A stretch of 64,000 nt of DNA from Mycobacterium sp. (GTDB taxonomy: Bacteria; Actinomycetota; Actinomycetes; Mycobacteriales; Mycobacteriaceae). Shown here in pieces: positions 1 through 8,325 of this stretch. Under the pieces are notes generated by a model. It was given only the letters and a program-made list of their open reading frames with translations, did no database searches and was not told the origin of the DNA. Made by a program: the position numbers and the translations under genes. The stretch is from contig JAKFVT010000034.1 in the NCBI GenBank assembly GCA_021732005.1, forward strand, positions 62,001 through 126,000, written 5' to 3'. The stretch's first letter is position 1, and every line of letters begins with the position of its first letter.

Positions 1-1462
1 GCGGGCCGGTTCCGATCTTCCAGTCGTCGGTGGTGTAGGTGACTGCGAGGGGGGTGCCGTCGGGGTCCAGCGACCCTGACGGCGCGAGGCTGACGTACTC
101 GACGTTCGGGATGGTGATGGTGACGCCCGATTCGGTGAGAGTCATGTTGACGAAGTCGTGGTACTCGGGATACTGCACGTATATCTGGCCGTAGCTACCC
201 GGCGGGACATTCAAGTCCACCTGCGACTCGGTGGTGACGCCGTCGCTCCAGCTGTGGCCGTACTTCTGTTGCAGCAATGCACCGATCTCACTCTGGAACA
301 CCAACGGCCCCAGCGAGAAGTTCAGTGAACTGCCGGCAACCACTTTCAGGTTCTGCTCGACGCCGCTGGTCTTGGTCACCTCGTGGGTCACTTTGTACCG
401 GTTGGTCGAGTCGACGCTGCCGTCGTTGAAGAGAGTGTTGCCGACCAGCTGCGGGGCGCTGAGCAGAACCTGCTCGCCGACGACTTCCTGGCCACAGCTG
501 CCCGCCACTTTGCACAGCGCCATGGCGACCAGCGCCTGACCCACCGCGTCGGTCGGGTCGATCGTGATGTCGGCGCCAGCCTTGGGTAACACCACCACGG
601 TTTGTCGCGCGGGAATTTCTGAGATGCCGTTGATGGGTTCCGGGGTGTCGAAGATGAGGGTCTGCAGATCGCTATTCGACACCGATGCGCTGGCCCCGCC
701 GGCTTCGGCGTCCACGCTCACCGTCGTGGATCCGTTCGACCACACCATCGTGCCCTCATAGGTCCAGGTTTTGTCCCATTCGCTGGTGCCCTGGTAGAAC
801 CCCACCTGAACCAGCCGGGCATTGTCGAGGACGAACCCTTCTTGTGGGCCGTAGGTCAGCGGCTGCTTGGTATCGAGACTGGTGAGGGTGATCGGCCCGC
901 CGGTCAGGTTGAGAACGGTGACCTCGGTGCGCACGAACGGCAGACTGAAGTCGCTGGTGGGGTTGCAGACGCCGTCTTTGCACTGACCCGGGTCCAGCGG
1001 ATCGGCGACGCCGATGAGGTTCCTGACCAAGGTGTTCGCCGGCGCCAGTACGGTGTTCACCGCCAGACCAATCCGTCGGCCCAGTTCCTCGAGCGGGTGA
1101 TCGCCGAGTTCGCGGCGTGCGGCGGCGGCCAGCAGCCAGTTCGCCGGTGACTCCGAGTTCCCGGTCAGGGGCGCGGGTCTGGGTCTCAACGTGCCGGTGC
1201 CGGGCCGTGCGGTGGTGACGGACCGCACGACACTTGTGGCCTGGACCACGGTTGTCGCCCGCTTGGTCGCTCCGGTCGATTTCGGTTGCCCGGTACGTGT
1301 TTTCGACGTGGGCACCTTGTTCGGAGTCGAGCCCGCCGACGATTGATGGTCCCCGGTCGTGTCGGCAGTAGCGGTCGGGGCGCCGGCGTTGGCCAATGCC
1401 ACCCCGAGTCCGAGAGCCACGGTCGCGGCTGCTGCGCGAGTGGTGAGCATTGCCCGTTTCAT
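1..1462 (-). CDS. Exported protein of unknown function, C-terminus beyond the window
   Basis: An open frame runs from an ATG at 1462 leftward off the window edge (487 codons seen, no stop). The product starts MKRAMLTTRAAAATVALGLG and has a predicted Sec signal ending near residue 33 (Thr-Ala-Asp). A Thr/Ser/Pro-rich linker follows, up to about residue 100. The motif SPANWLLAAAARRELG then opens the folded part, which is beta-rich with two Cys pairs (QCKDGVC, LCKVAGSC). No enzyme motif is visible. The same arrangement of signal, disordered linker and SP...ARR motif occurs in three other exported proteins of this window. It is probably a surface or secreted protein; function not recognised. Confidence 0.75.
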   Translation of the reverse strand, partial: MKRAMLTTRAAAATVALGLGVALANAGAPTATADTTGDHQSSAGSTPNKVPTSKTRTGQPKSTGATKRATTVVQATSVVRSVTTARPGTGTLRPRPAPLTGNSESPANWLLAAAARRELGDHPLEELGRRIGLAVNTVLAPANTLVRNLIGVADPLDPGQCKDGVCNPTSDFSLPFVRTEVTVLNLTGGPITLTSLDTKQPLTYGPQEGFVLDNARLVQVGFYQGTSEWDKTWTYEGTMVWSNGSTTVSVDAEAGGASASVSNSDLQTLIFDTPEPINGISEIPARQTVVVLPKAGADITIDPTDAVGQALVAMALCKVAGSCGQEVVGEQVLLSAPQLVGNTLFNDGSVDSTNRYKVTHEVTKTSGVEQNLKVVAGSSLNFSLGPLVFQSEIGALLQQKYGHSWSDGVTTESQVDLNVPPGSYGQIYVQYPEYHDFVNMTLTESGVTITIPNVEYVSLAPSGSLDPDGTPLAVTYTTDDWKIGTGP

Positions 1463-1636
1463 CGAGTTCCCCAACTGTCGACCGAACGCGCCGGACTAGA
1501 TTGCTGCGCAACTGATTCCTATCAGGGCAAGCCGTCCGGTTGTTGAATCGAGTAGCTCTGTTAACCAGATGATGACGATGCGCTCGACTTTCGGACGCCC
1601 ACCGATCGCCCTGCGTTCACGACGCCTCGTCTCACG

Positions 1637-2611
1637 TCAGTCGACGTCGATGACAACCTTGCCGATCGCTTTACGGTCGGCGACATAGCGCAGCGCGGCC
1701 GCCGCCTGTTCCAGCGGGAACCGCGCCCCGAGGTACGGGCGCAGCTTGCCCTCGGCGAACAACTGCGCAAGCTCGGCGTCGTCGCGCGCGATGTCGTCGG
1801 GGTAGTCGGTGGCGAACGTCCGGATCTCCATGCCCTGCACAGTGATTCCCTTGAGCATCACCAGGTTCAACGGAATCCGGGGGATCTCACCGGCCGCATA
1901 GCCCAGCGTCACGAACTTTCCGCCACGGCCGAGGCTGCGCAGGGCCGGCTCGGAGTAGTGACCACCGACAGGGTCGAGGACCACGCGCGTGCCGGCCTCG
2001 CCGGTGATCTCCTTGAGCCTGCTCTTGAGGTCCTCCCGGTCATAGTCGATCACCTCTGTGGCGCCGCGCCGGCGGCACACCTCAAGCTTCTCGGCGCCCG
2101 ACGCGGCGGCAATGACCTTGGCGCCCATCAGAACCGCGATGTCGACGGCGGCCAGGCCGACACCACCACCGGCACCCAGGACGACCACCCAGTCGCCGGG
2201 CCGGACGGGAGCGACGGTGCGCAGGGTGTAGTAGGCCGTGCGGTTGGTTACCCCGAATGCGGCGGCATCGGCATAATCGACACCGTCCGGAACGCGGGTC
2301 AGACCCCGCGCATCGACCAGCGCCTGCTCGGCGAACCCGCCGACGAAGGTGGTGGCCGACACCCGATCGCCCGGCCGGAAGTCGACACCGTCGCCGACGG
2401 CCAGCACCTCACCGGCCAGCTCACTGCCCGGGCTGAACGGCGGCGGCACCTTGATCTGATACTTGCCGGCGATCAGCAGCACGTCGGGATAGTTGACCGC
2501 GGCGGCATGCACCTTGACGACCACCTGACCGGGACCCGGTGTGGGGTCCGGCAGTTCGTCCAGGACCAGATCCTCCGGGGTGCCGTACTCGCGGCAGACG
2601 ACGGCGCGCAT
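1637..2611 (-). CDS. NADPH:quinone oxidoreductase family (zinc-independent MDR)
   Basis: 324 aa. Medium-chain dehydrogenase/reductase of the quinone reductase branch: a GroES-like N-terminal half, then the nucleotide-binding motif AGGGVG at residues 147-152. No structural or catalytic zinc cysteines are present. The start ATG at 2611 shares its A with the TGA of the upstream TetR gene (TGATG), so translation is coupled; a longer open frame upstream lies inside TetR and is not used. It is the last gene of a five-gene leftward operon (kinase, SDR, acyl-CoA dehydrogenase, TetR, this gene). It probably reduces an enone or enoyl-type intermediate or a quinone with NADPH; the substrate cannot be told from sequence. 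Confidence 0.9.
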   Translation of the reverse strand: MRAVVCREYGTPEDLVLDELPDPTPGPGQVVVKVHAAAVNYPDVLLIAGKYQIKVPPPFSPGSELAGEVLAVGDGVDFRPGDRVSATTFVGGFAEQALVDARGLTRVPDGVDYADAAAFGVTNRTAYYTLRTVAPVRPGDWVVVLGAGGGVGLAAVDIAVLMGAKVIAAASGAEKLEVCRRRGATEVIDYDREDLKSRLKEITGEAGTRVVLDPVGGHYSEPALRSLGRGGKFVTLGYAAGEIPRIPLNLVMLKGITVQGMEIRTFATDYPDDIARDDAELAQLFAEGKLRPYLGARFPLEQAAAALRYVADRKAIGKVVIDVD

Positions 2612-3234
2612 CAGCTGGTCGCTTCCGGCAGTCCGAGGCCTCGCAGACAGAACCCGACGAGGTGGTTGATGTCCTTGCGACCCGGTTGGTCGGTGGAGTT
2701 CACGTAGCGGCGCATCGTGCCGACGGTACACACGAACACCGCGTCGGCATCACGCTGGGGATCGCTACTGCCGAGTTGGCGAATCGGCTCGACCAGCAGC
2801 GCGCGCATGGCGGCCAGGATTTCCTCCTCGCCGAGGCGGCGCTTGTCGGAGTCGGACATCTGCACCACCAGAGCGCGGCTCATGCCGATCAGCTCCGGAT
2901 CGGCGACCTGGGCCAGCGCCCCGCTGATCCATCGGGTGATCTTGCCTTTCGGGGTGGATTCCTTGGCCATCTGGTGCTCCAGATACGAAACCACCATTGC
3001 CGCACCGCGTTCCATGACCGCCAACATCAGATCGTCCTTGCCGGCGAAGTAGCGGTAGAACGCCTTGTTGGAGACGCCGGCCTCGGCGACGATGTCGCTG
3101 ACTCGCGGTGCGTCGGGGGAGACCCGCTGCAACACCCTCAGTGCGGCGGCCAGGATGCGCTCCACGTCCTCGGTGGCCTCGCGTTGGCGGTCGTCGAGGG
3201 CCCGCACCACGGCGGCCGCGGCTCTGCTGGTCAC
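2611..3234 (-). CDS. TetR family transcriptional regulator
   Basis: 207 aa, usual TetR length. The N-terminal helix-turn-helix covers about residues 43-68 (PRVSDIVAEAGVSNKAFYRY), followed by a helical ligand domain. The GTG start at 3234 overlaps the acyl-CoA dehydrogenase stop (GTGA), and the stop overlaps the next ATG, so the regulator is translated within the catabolic operon. It is therefore the best candidate to bind the palindrome at 6413-6431 between the two divergent operons, probably relieved by an acyl-CoA or hydroxyacyl ligand. That link is inferred from context only. Confidence 0.93.
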   Translation of the reverse strand: MTSRAAAAVVRALDDRQREATEDVERILAAALRVLQRVSPDAPRVSDIVAEAGVSNKAFYRYFAGKDDLMLAVMERGAAMVVSYLEHQMAKESTPKGKITRWISGALAQVADPELIGMSRALVVQMSDSDKRRLGEEEILAAMRALLVEPIRQLGSSDPQRDADAVFVCTVGTMRRYVNSTDQPGRKDINHLVGFCLRGLGLPEATS

Positions 3235-4550
3235 GGCGAAACAGGCAGCGCAGGAATGCGATCGACCAGGTGGCCGTACTTCTCCCGGGCTCGCTCGATC
3301 CGGTTGGGCAGGAACTCACTGGGCCAGACCGGGTCCTCCGCCTCGTAGCCTTTGAGAATTTGGCGGGCCAGGTTGACCTTGTGCGCCTCGGTCGGCCCGT
3401 CGGCCAGCCCCAACGTGATCCCGCCCATGAGCACACTGGTCAGCGGCATCTGGTCGGTCAGTCCGAGGCCGCCGTGCACCTGAATCGCCCGCAGGCCGAT
3501 GGACTTCAGCACGGAGGCGGTCGCGATCTTGCAGGCCGCGATCTCCTCCCGTGCGGCCCGCTCACCGGCGGTGTCGACCAGCCATGCGGCGTGCAACACC
3601 ATGAGCCGGAACTGGGTCAGCTCCACGAACGAGTCGGCGACCATCTCCTGGATCAGTTGCTTGTCAGCCAGCAGACTTCCTTGCGTGAAGCGGCTTTTCG
3701 CGCGGCGAGCCATCGCGTCGATCGCGCGTTGGGCCACCCCGATCGAGCGCATCGCGTGATGCAGGCGCCCACCGGCCAGCCGGGACTGGGCGACACCGAA
3801 GCCGTGCCCTTCCTCGCCGAGCATCGCCGACGCGGGGACCCGGACGTTGTCGTAGTGCACCAGTGAGTGTCCGGGGTCGTGGGAGTGCGAGCCGACCAGG
3901 TGGTGCGTCGCCTCGATGTGGACGCCCGGGGTGTCGGCCGGGACCAGGAACGTCGAGGCGCCCGTGTGGACCGGCACATCCGGATCGGTGATCGCGACCA
4001 CGATGAAGAACGACGCGACCGAGGCGTTCGACGACCAGTACTTGCGGCCGTTGATAACCCAGTCGGAGTCTTTTCCGGTACCGTCGCGCACCGCGCGGGT
4101 GGTGAACACCCGCGGATCGGATCCACCCTGCGGTTCGGTCATCGAGAACGTCGAGAAAATCTCCCCGGACAACAGCCCGGTCAGGTACCGCTGCTTCTGT
4201 TCCTCGGTGCCGAAGCGGGCCAGGATCTCGGCGTTGCCGGTATCCGGTGCCTGGGTGCCGAAGATGATCGACGACCACGTTGCGCGGCCGAGGATTTCGT
4301 TGATCAGCGTGAGCTTGACCGCCCCGAAGCCCTGGCCGCCCAGCTCGGGCCCGAGGTGCGGCGCCCACAGACCCTGGTCGCGCACCTTCTGCTTGAGCGG
4401 GTCTACGACCCTGCGGCGCTCGTCGTTGAGCGGCAGGAACTCGCAGCTCGGGAAGATCACTTCGAGCGGTTCGATCTCGTCGCGCACGAAAGTCCGGATC
4501 CACTCGAGCTTCTCCTCGAATTCCGGCTCGGTGGAAAAGTCCCACGCCAT
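3231..4550 (-). CDS. Acyl-CoA dehydrogenase, ACAD10/11-LvaC-like
   Basis: 439 aa flavoprotein with the three-part ACAD fold; FAD/substrate motifs include FSMTEPQGGSD in the middle domain and the C-terminal helical bundle. Where classical ACADs have the catalytic Glu in an EGT motif, this protein reads ADGPTEAH (383-390), so an Asp (D384) takes the Glu position. As I recall, an ADGP-E-H motif also marks the ACAD10/11 type. The stop overlaps the TetR start (GTGA); the SDR gene lies 12 bp upstream. Together with the adjacent APH-type kinase this suggests action on a phosphorylated 4-hydroxyacyl-CoA rather than ordinary alpha-beta oxidation. The family call is firm; the substrate is inference. 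Confidence 0.93.
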   Translation of the reverse strand: MAWDFSTEPEFEEKLEWIRTFVRDEIEPLEVIFPSCEFLPLNDERRRVVDPLKQKVRDQGLWAPHLGPELGGQGFGAVKLTLINEILGRATWSSIIFGTQAPDTGNAEILARFGTEEQKQRYLTGLLSGEIFSTFSMTEPQGGSDPRVFTTRAVRDGTGKDSDWVINGRKYWSSNASVASFFIVVAITDPDVPVHTGASTFLVPADTPGVHIEATHHLVGSHSHDPGHSLVHYDNVRVPASAMLGEEGHGFGVAQSRLAGGRLHHAMRSIGVAQRAIDAMARRAKSRFTQGSLLADKQLIQEMVADSFVELTQFRLMVLHAAWLVDTAGERAAREEIAACKIATASVLKSIGLRAIQVHGGLGLTDQMPLTSVLMGGITLGLADGPTEAHKVNLARQILKGYEAEDPVWPSEFLPNRIERAREKYGHLVDRIPALPVSP

Positions 4551-4562
4551 CGTCGTACTCCT

Positions 4563-5348
4563 TTACGGGATTCCGCCGTCGGCCCGAAGGATCGAGCCGG
4601 TGGTGAAGCTGGACGCATCGGACATCAGGAACAGTGCGGCGCCGATGATTTCGCTCGGTTCACCGGCCCGCTGCAAGGCGTGGCGGCTGAACGGGTTCTC
4701 GGAGCCGCTGGGCCCATCTGTCCGGCCGAGCCCTAGGCCCCAGGCCTTGCTGATGTCGGTGAGGAACGGTCCCGGCATCAGCGTGTTGACCCGCACCGTC
4801 GGCCCGAACGCCGCCGCGAGGCCTTCGGTCATCGCGTTCAGCCCGGCTTTGGATGCCGCGTACGGAATGAACGACGGATGCGGTCGCAGCGACCCGTGGG
4901 TGCTGACGTTGATGATCACACCGCCACCGTCGGCGACCATGCGTTCACCCACCAGTGCCGAAAGGCGGAACGGCCCCTTCAGATTCAGGTTCATCACCGC
5001 GTCGAACAGTTTCTCACTGACACCGGTGAGCTTGTCGTAGGTCGGCGACATACCGGCATTGTTCACCAGCACATCAAGCTTGCCGAACCGGTCGTAGACC
5101 GCATTGACCAAGCCGTCGAGCTCATCCCATCGCCCGACGTGCACACGAAAGGGCATTGCGGTGCAGCCGGTTTCGGCCTCGATCTCCTTGGCCGTCGCCA
5201 CACAGGTGTCGAACTTGCGGCTGGCGATCACCACGTCCGCGCCGCAGCGCGCGGCCGCCATCGCCATCTCGCGGCCCAGGCCACGGCTACCGCCGGTGAC
5301 CAGTATCACGCGGCCGGTCAGATCGAAAAGAGTGTCTGCGTAGCCCAT
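4563..5348 (-). CDS. SDR family oxidoreductase
   Basis: 261 aa classical short-chain dehydrogenase. Cofactor motif TGGSRGLG at 18-25, NNAG at 97-100, catalytic Ser149, Tyr163 and Lys167 (YAASK). Its ATG immediately follows the kinase stop (TGAATG), so the two are co-translated. In this operon it could interconvert a keto and a hydroxy acyl-CoA, the role played by LvaD in the levulinate pathway; the sequence does not fix the substrate. Confidence 0.93.
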   Translation of the reverse strand: MGYADTLFDLTGRVILVTGGSRGLGREMAMAAARCGADVVIASRKFDTCVATAKEIEAETGCTAMPFRVHVGRWDELDGLVNAVYDRFGKLDVLVNNAGMSPTYDKLTGVSEKLFDAVMNLNLKGPFRLSALVGERMVADGGGVIINVSTHGSLRPHPSFIPYAASKAGLNAMTEGLAAAFGPTVRVNTLMPGPFLTDISKAWGLGLGRTDGPSGSENPFSRHALQRAGEPSEIIGAALFLMSDASSFTTGSILRADGGIP

Positions 5349-6392
5349 TCAGGCCTCCTCACCGGATTGCGCCAACCGGGCCGCGGTGGCGATCAGATCG
5401 GGCACCATCGCGCCGAAAGCCTCAACCACTTTCGGGTCTGCCTTGCCACCGTTGACCGCGGCGGCGTAGGTCTTCTCCAGCACGATGCCCAGCTTCCAAT
5501 TGGCCAGCACCAGGTAGTAGTGGATGTTCTCGCATCCCAGCCCGCTGACCTTCTCATAGTGCGCCAGCAGCTCACTGCGCGTGGGCATACCGTCCATCGG
5601 CAGGTAGAAGCCGGTGTCCTTGGGATGTTCGCCGTCGTAGCCGAGCAGCGCCCATGCCACGTCCAGCAGCGGGTCGCCGATCGTGGTCATCTCCCAGTCC
5701 ACGATCGCGGCCAGCCGCCCGGGTGCGCCGTGGGCGTACATGACGTTGGCGAACTGGTAGTCGCCGTGCATGATCCCGGGGGTGTAGTGCGCGGGCCGGT
5801 TGTCGCGCAACCACTGCGACGCCGCGTCGAGCCCGGGCAGTTCGCGCACCTGGAACGCGGCGAGGAACGCGAGCCAACGATCCACCTGTCGGTCGTGGAA
5901 ACCGTCGGGTTTGCCGAACCCCTCCAGGCCTTGCGCCTTCCAATCCACCCGGCCGAGCTTCGCCGCGCCCTCGATCAGCTGGAAGGCGAGGTCGCGGCGG
6001 GCGTCGAGGTCGGCGTCGAACGGCGCCTCCCAGCCGCCCTCCATGGGGCTCCAGCCGTCGACTTCCTTCATGAGATAGAAGGGCTTGCCGAGAACATCAC
6101 CACTCTCGTCGGCGGCCACCAATTCGGCGTGCGGCACGTCAGTGCCCTTCAAGGCCCGTTCCAGACGGATTTCGCGAAGCAGTTCACCGAGGCGGCGCTC
6201 GTCGGCGCGCGGTCCGGGCATCCGCAGCACCATGCCCTCACCACCGCGTTTGATCCGGTAAAGCATGTTCTGCGACCCGCCCTTGAGGACCTCGGCGACA
6301 GGCTCCTCGCCGAGCCCGGGTGCGTCCTGGGTGTCGAGCCATCGGCCGAGCGTCGCGGTGTCGAGGTCCGCGGGGCTTTGCGTTCTCGTCAT
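5349..6392 (-). CDS. APH-type kinase paired with acyl-CoA dehydrogenase (LvaA/ACAD-kinase-like)
   Basis: 347 aa. Aminoglycoside-phosphotransferase fold: catalytic loop HGDYQFAN (209-216) and the DFG-equivalent VDWEM with D232, followed by IGDPLLD. ATG at 6392 was chosen because an AGGAG lies just upstream; the open frame extends 11 codons further. Kinases of this family next to, or fused to, acyl-CoA dehydrogenases (mammalian ACAD10/11; LvaA in Pseudomonas putida) phosphorylate the hydroxyl of 4-hydroxyacyl-CoAs. It is the first gene of the leftward operon. A second kinase of the same family is encoded at 8326-9351 on the opposite strand. Antibiotic resistance is not the likely role. Confidence 0.88.
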   Translation of the reverse strand: MTRTQSPADLDTATLGRWLDTQDAPGLGEEPVAEVLKGGSQNMLYRIKRGGEGMVLRMPGPRADERRLGELLREIRLERALKGTDVPHAELVAADESGDVLGKPFYLMKEVDGWSPMEGGWEAPFDADLDARRDLAFQLIEGAAKLGRVDWKAQGLEGFGKPDGFHDRQVDRWLAFLAAFQVRELPGLDAASQWLRDNRPAHYTPGIMHGDYQFANVMYAHGAPGRLAAIVDWEMTTIGDPLLDVAWALLGYDGEHPKDTGFYLPMDGMPTRSELLAHYEKVSGLGCENIHYYLVLANWKLGIVLEKTYAAAVNGGKADPKVVEAFGAMVPDLIATAARLAQSGEEA

Positions 6393-6412
6393 GGAACTCC
6401 TCAATCTCCATT

Positions 6413-6440
6413 CGGAGAATAGCATTCTCCGCGCGCGGAG
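6413..6440. promoter_or_regulatory. Palindromic operator between divergent catabolic operons
   Basis: The 87-bp gap between the kinase start (6392) and the CoA-transferase start (6480) holds a perfect inverted repeat, CGGAGAAT-AGC-ATTCTCCG (6413-6431). It overlaps a second perfect palindrome, CTCCGCGCGCGGAG (6427-6440). Size and symmetry fit a TetR-family dimer site, and a TetR gene sits in the leftward operon, so the site would control both directions at once. Which protein binds is inferred. Confidence 0.6.
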
Positions 6441-6479
6441 CCACTAGCCTTTGGCACACGCATAGCGAAAGGGGCGACG

Positions 6480-7643
6480 ATGGCCGGACCGCTGGAGGGC
6501 ATCAAGGTTGTCGAGCTCGGGGTGTGGGTCGCCGGGCCGGCCGCCGGAGGAGTCCTGGCCGACTGGGGTGCCGACGTCGTCAAGATCGAACCGCCGACCG
6601 GCGACCCTGGCCGGATGTTCGGCCGGATGCTCGGACTCGACGACGGCAGCAACCCTCCGTTCGAGATGGACAACCGGTCCAAGCGCAGCATCGTGCTCGA
6701 CCTGACCACCGACGGTGGACTGGCTACCGCGCGCCAATTGCTCACGGCGGCAGATGTTTTCCTCACCAACGTCCGGCCGGACGCGCTCGGACGACTCGAT
6801 CTCGACTATCCGTCCGTGGCCGCCCTGAATCCGGGCCTGGTCTACGGCCTGATCACCGGGTACGGCGAGAGCGGACCTGAAGCCAACCGCCCGGCCTACG
6901 ACGTCGCCGCGTTCTGGGCCCGCTCCGGGGTGGCCGATCTGCTCACCCGTCCCGGCGACAGCCCGCCGTTCCAGCGGGGCGGAATGGGCGATCACATGAC
7001 CGGGATGACGCTGGCCGCAGCCATCAACGCCGCACTGGTCGCCCGCGCCCGCACCGGCGAAGGACAACTGGTGACCACCTCCCTCTACCGCCAGGGCGCC
7101 TACACCATCAGCTTCGACCTCAATACCTTCCTGCTGACCGGCAATCCGATCGCGATCGGTCAGCGCGAGACGATGTTCAACCCGTGCATGAACAACTACC
7201 TGGCGGCCGACGGGCGGCGACTCTGGATCGTCGGACTGGAAGCCGACCGGCACTGGCCGTCGCTGTGCCGTGCAGTCGGACGCCCGGAGTGGTTGACCGA
7301 CAACCGGTTTACCACCGCCCGCGACCGCGCGATCAATTCCCGTGAGCTCATCGCGACGCTCGACGAGATCTTCGCGACGAAGACGCTCGCCGAATGGGCC
7401 GAGGCGTTCGACGCCGAGCCCGACCTGTTCTGGTCGCCGGTGAACTCGATGGAGGACGTCCTCGCCGACGAGCAGTTCCACGCCGCGGGCGGTCTGGTCG
7501 ACGTGCCCGACGGCGGCCCGATGATCGCCACCCCTGCCGACTTCCACGGCACCCCGTGGGCGCCGCGGTCGGCCGCCCCGAAGCTCGGTGAGCACACCGA
7601 CGAGGTCCTCGCCGAGCTCGCCGGACGTGCGGGATATCGTTGA
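6480..7643 (+). CDS. CaiB/BaiF family III CoA-transferase
   Basis: 387 aa, family III CoA-transferase of normal length. The N-terminus (MAGPLEGIKVVELGVWVAG) and the motif GGMGDHMTGM with the catalytic Asp at residue 171 are clear. It would move CoA between an acyl-CoA donor and a carboxylic acid, entering the acid into CoA-thioester catabolism. It is the first gene of the rightward operon and shares its promoter region with the kinase/ACAD operon, so it may activate the acid that the leftward enzymes then degrade (inference). Confidence 0.93.
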   Translation: MAGPLEGIKVVELGVWVAGPAAGGVLADWGADVVKIEPPTGDPGRMFGRMLGLDDGSNPPFEMDNRSKRSIVLDLTTDGGLATARQLLTAADVFLTNVRPDALGRLDLDYPSVAALNPGLVYGLITGYGESGPEANRPAYDVAAFWARSGVADLLTRPGDSPPFQRGGMGDHMTGMTLAAAINAALVARARTGEGQLVTTSLYRQGAYTISFDLNTFLLTGNPIAIGQRETMFNPCMNNYLAADGRRLWIVGLEADRHWPSLCRAVGRPEWLTDNRFTTARDRAINSRELIATLDEIFATKTLAEWAEAFDAEPDLFWSPVNSMEDVLADEQFHAAGGLVDVPDGGPMIATPADFHGTPWAPRSAAPKLGEHTDEVLAELAGRAGYR

Positions 7644-7703
7644 AAATCGTCGAAGAATCCGCGACAACTCACACGCTCGGCGCGTGAAAGGACCACCGTA
7701 CCC

Positions 7704-8312
7704 ATGCAGCTGCTGCTCGTCAGGCATGCCCTGCCACACCGCACCGAGGCCGGCGAAGGCAGCGATCCGGAACTCTCCGAGGAGGGCTGGGACCAGGCCA
7801 GGCGACTGCCTGACGCGCTGGACCGATTCCCGCTCGCCCGGTTGATCAGCAGCCCGCAGCGGCGCGCGCTGCAGACTGCCGAGCCGGTCGCGAAGGCCAC
7901 CGGGTTGACCGTCGACATCGACGACCGGCTGGCCGAGTACGACCGCGGGCTGTCCCACTACGTGCCGATCGAACAGGTGCGCAAAGAGCGGCCCGAGGAG
8001 TGGGCGCGGATGGCCGACGGCCGGCTGCCCAGCACCGTCGACGAGGACGAGTTCCGCGGCCGGGTAGGTGCGGCGCTGAGCGATATCGTCGCGGGGGCCG
8101 ACCACGACGAGACCGTGGCCGTATTCAGCCACGGCGGGGTGATCAACGTGATCCTGCACGAGCTGCTCGGCACCAAACGGCTGCTGTCGTTCCCCATCGA
8201 CTACGTGTCGATCACCCGCCTGCTGTACGCCCGCAGCGGGTTCGGCACGGTGGCGGCGGTCAACACAACCGAACATGTTTGGGATCTCTTGCCGCGCAAC
8301 CAGCGCTATTAG
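7704..8312 (+). CDS. Histidine phosphatase superfamily protein
   Basis: 202 aa. Opens MQLLLVRHALPH, the RH(G/A) phosphohistidine motif with the catalytic His at residue 8; the second catalytic His is in VFSHGGVIN. ATG at 7704 has GAAAGGA upstream. It stands between the CoA-transferase and the second APH-type kinase, 13 bp before the kinase gene. A phosphatase in a locus with two small-molecule kinases is notable, but broad-specificity members of this family are common and no substrate can be assigned. Confidence 0.9.
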   Translation: MQLLLVRHALPHRTEAGEGSDPELSEEGWDQARRLPDALDRFPLARLISSPQRRALQTAEPVAKATGLTVDIDDRLAEYDRGLSHYVPIEQVRKERPEEWARMADGRLPSTVDEDEFRGRVGAALSDIVAGADHDETVAVFSHGGVINVILHELLGTKRLLSFPIDYVSITRLLYARSGFGTVAAVNTTEHVWDLLPRNQRY

Positions 8313-8325
8313 CTATACATAGCGG

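Noticed and set aside
4878..6422. A 514-codon rightward open frame opposite the kinase and SDR genes
   Set aside because: It is antisense to two genes with clear catalytic motifs; its product is His/Gln/Val/Arg-rich without any domain. Long antisense frames are expected at this GC content.
6444..8276. A 610-codon leftward frame opposite the CoA-transferase and phosphatase genes
   Set aside because: No domain, low-complexity composition, and both opposite genes are well supported.
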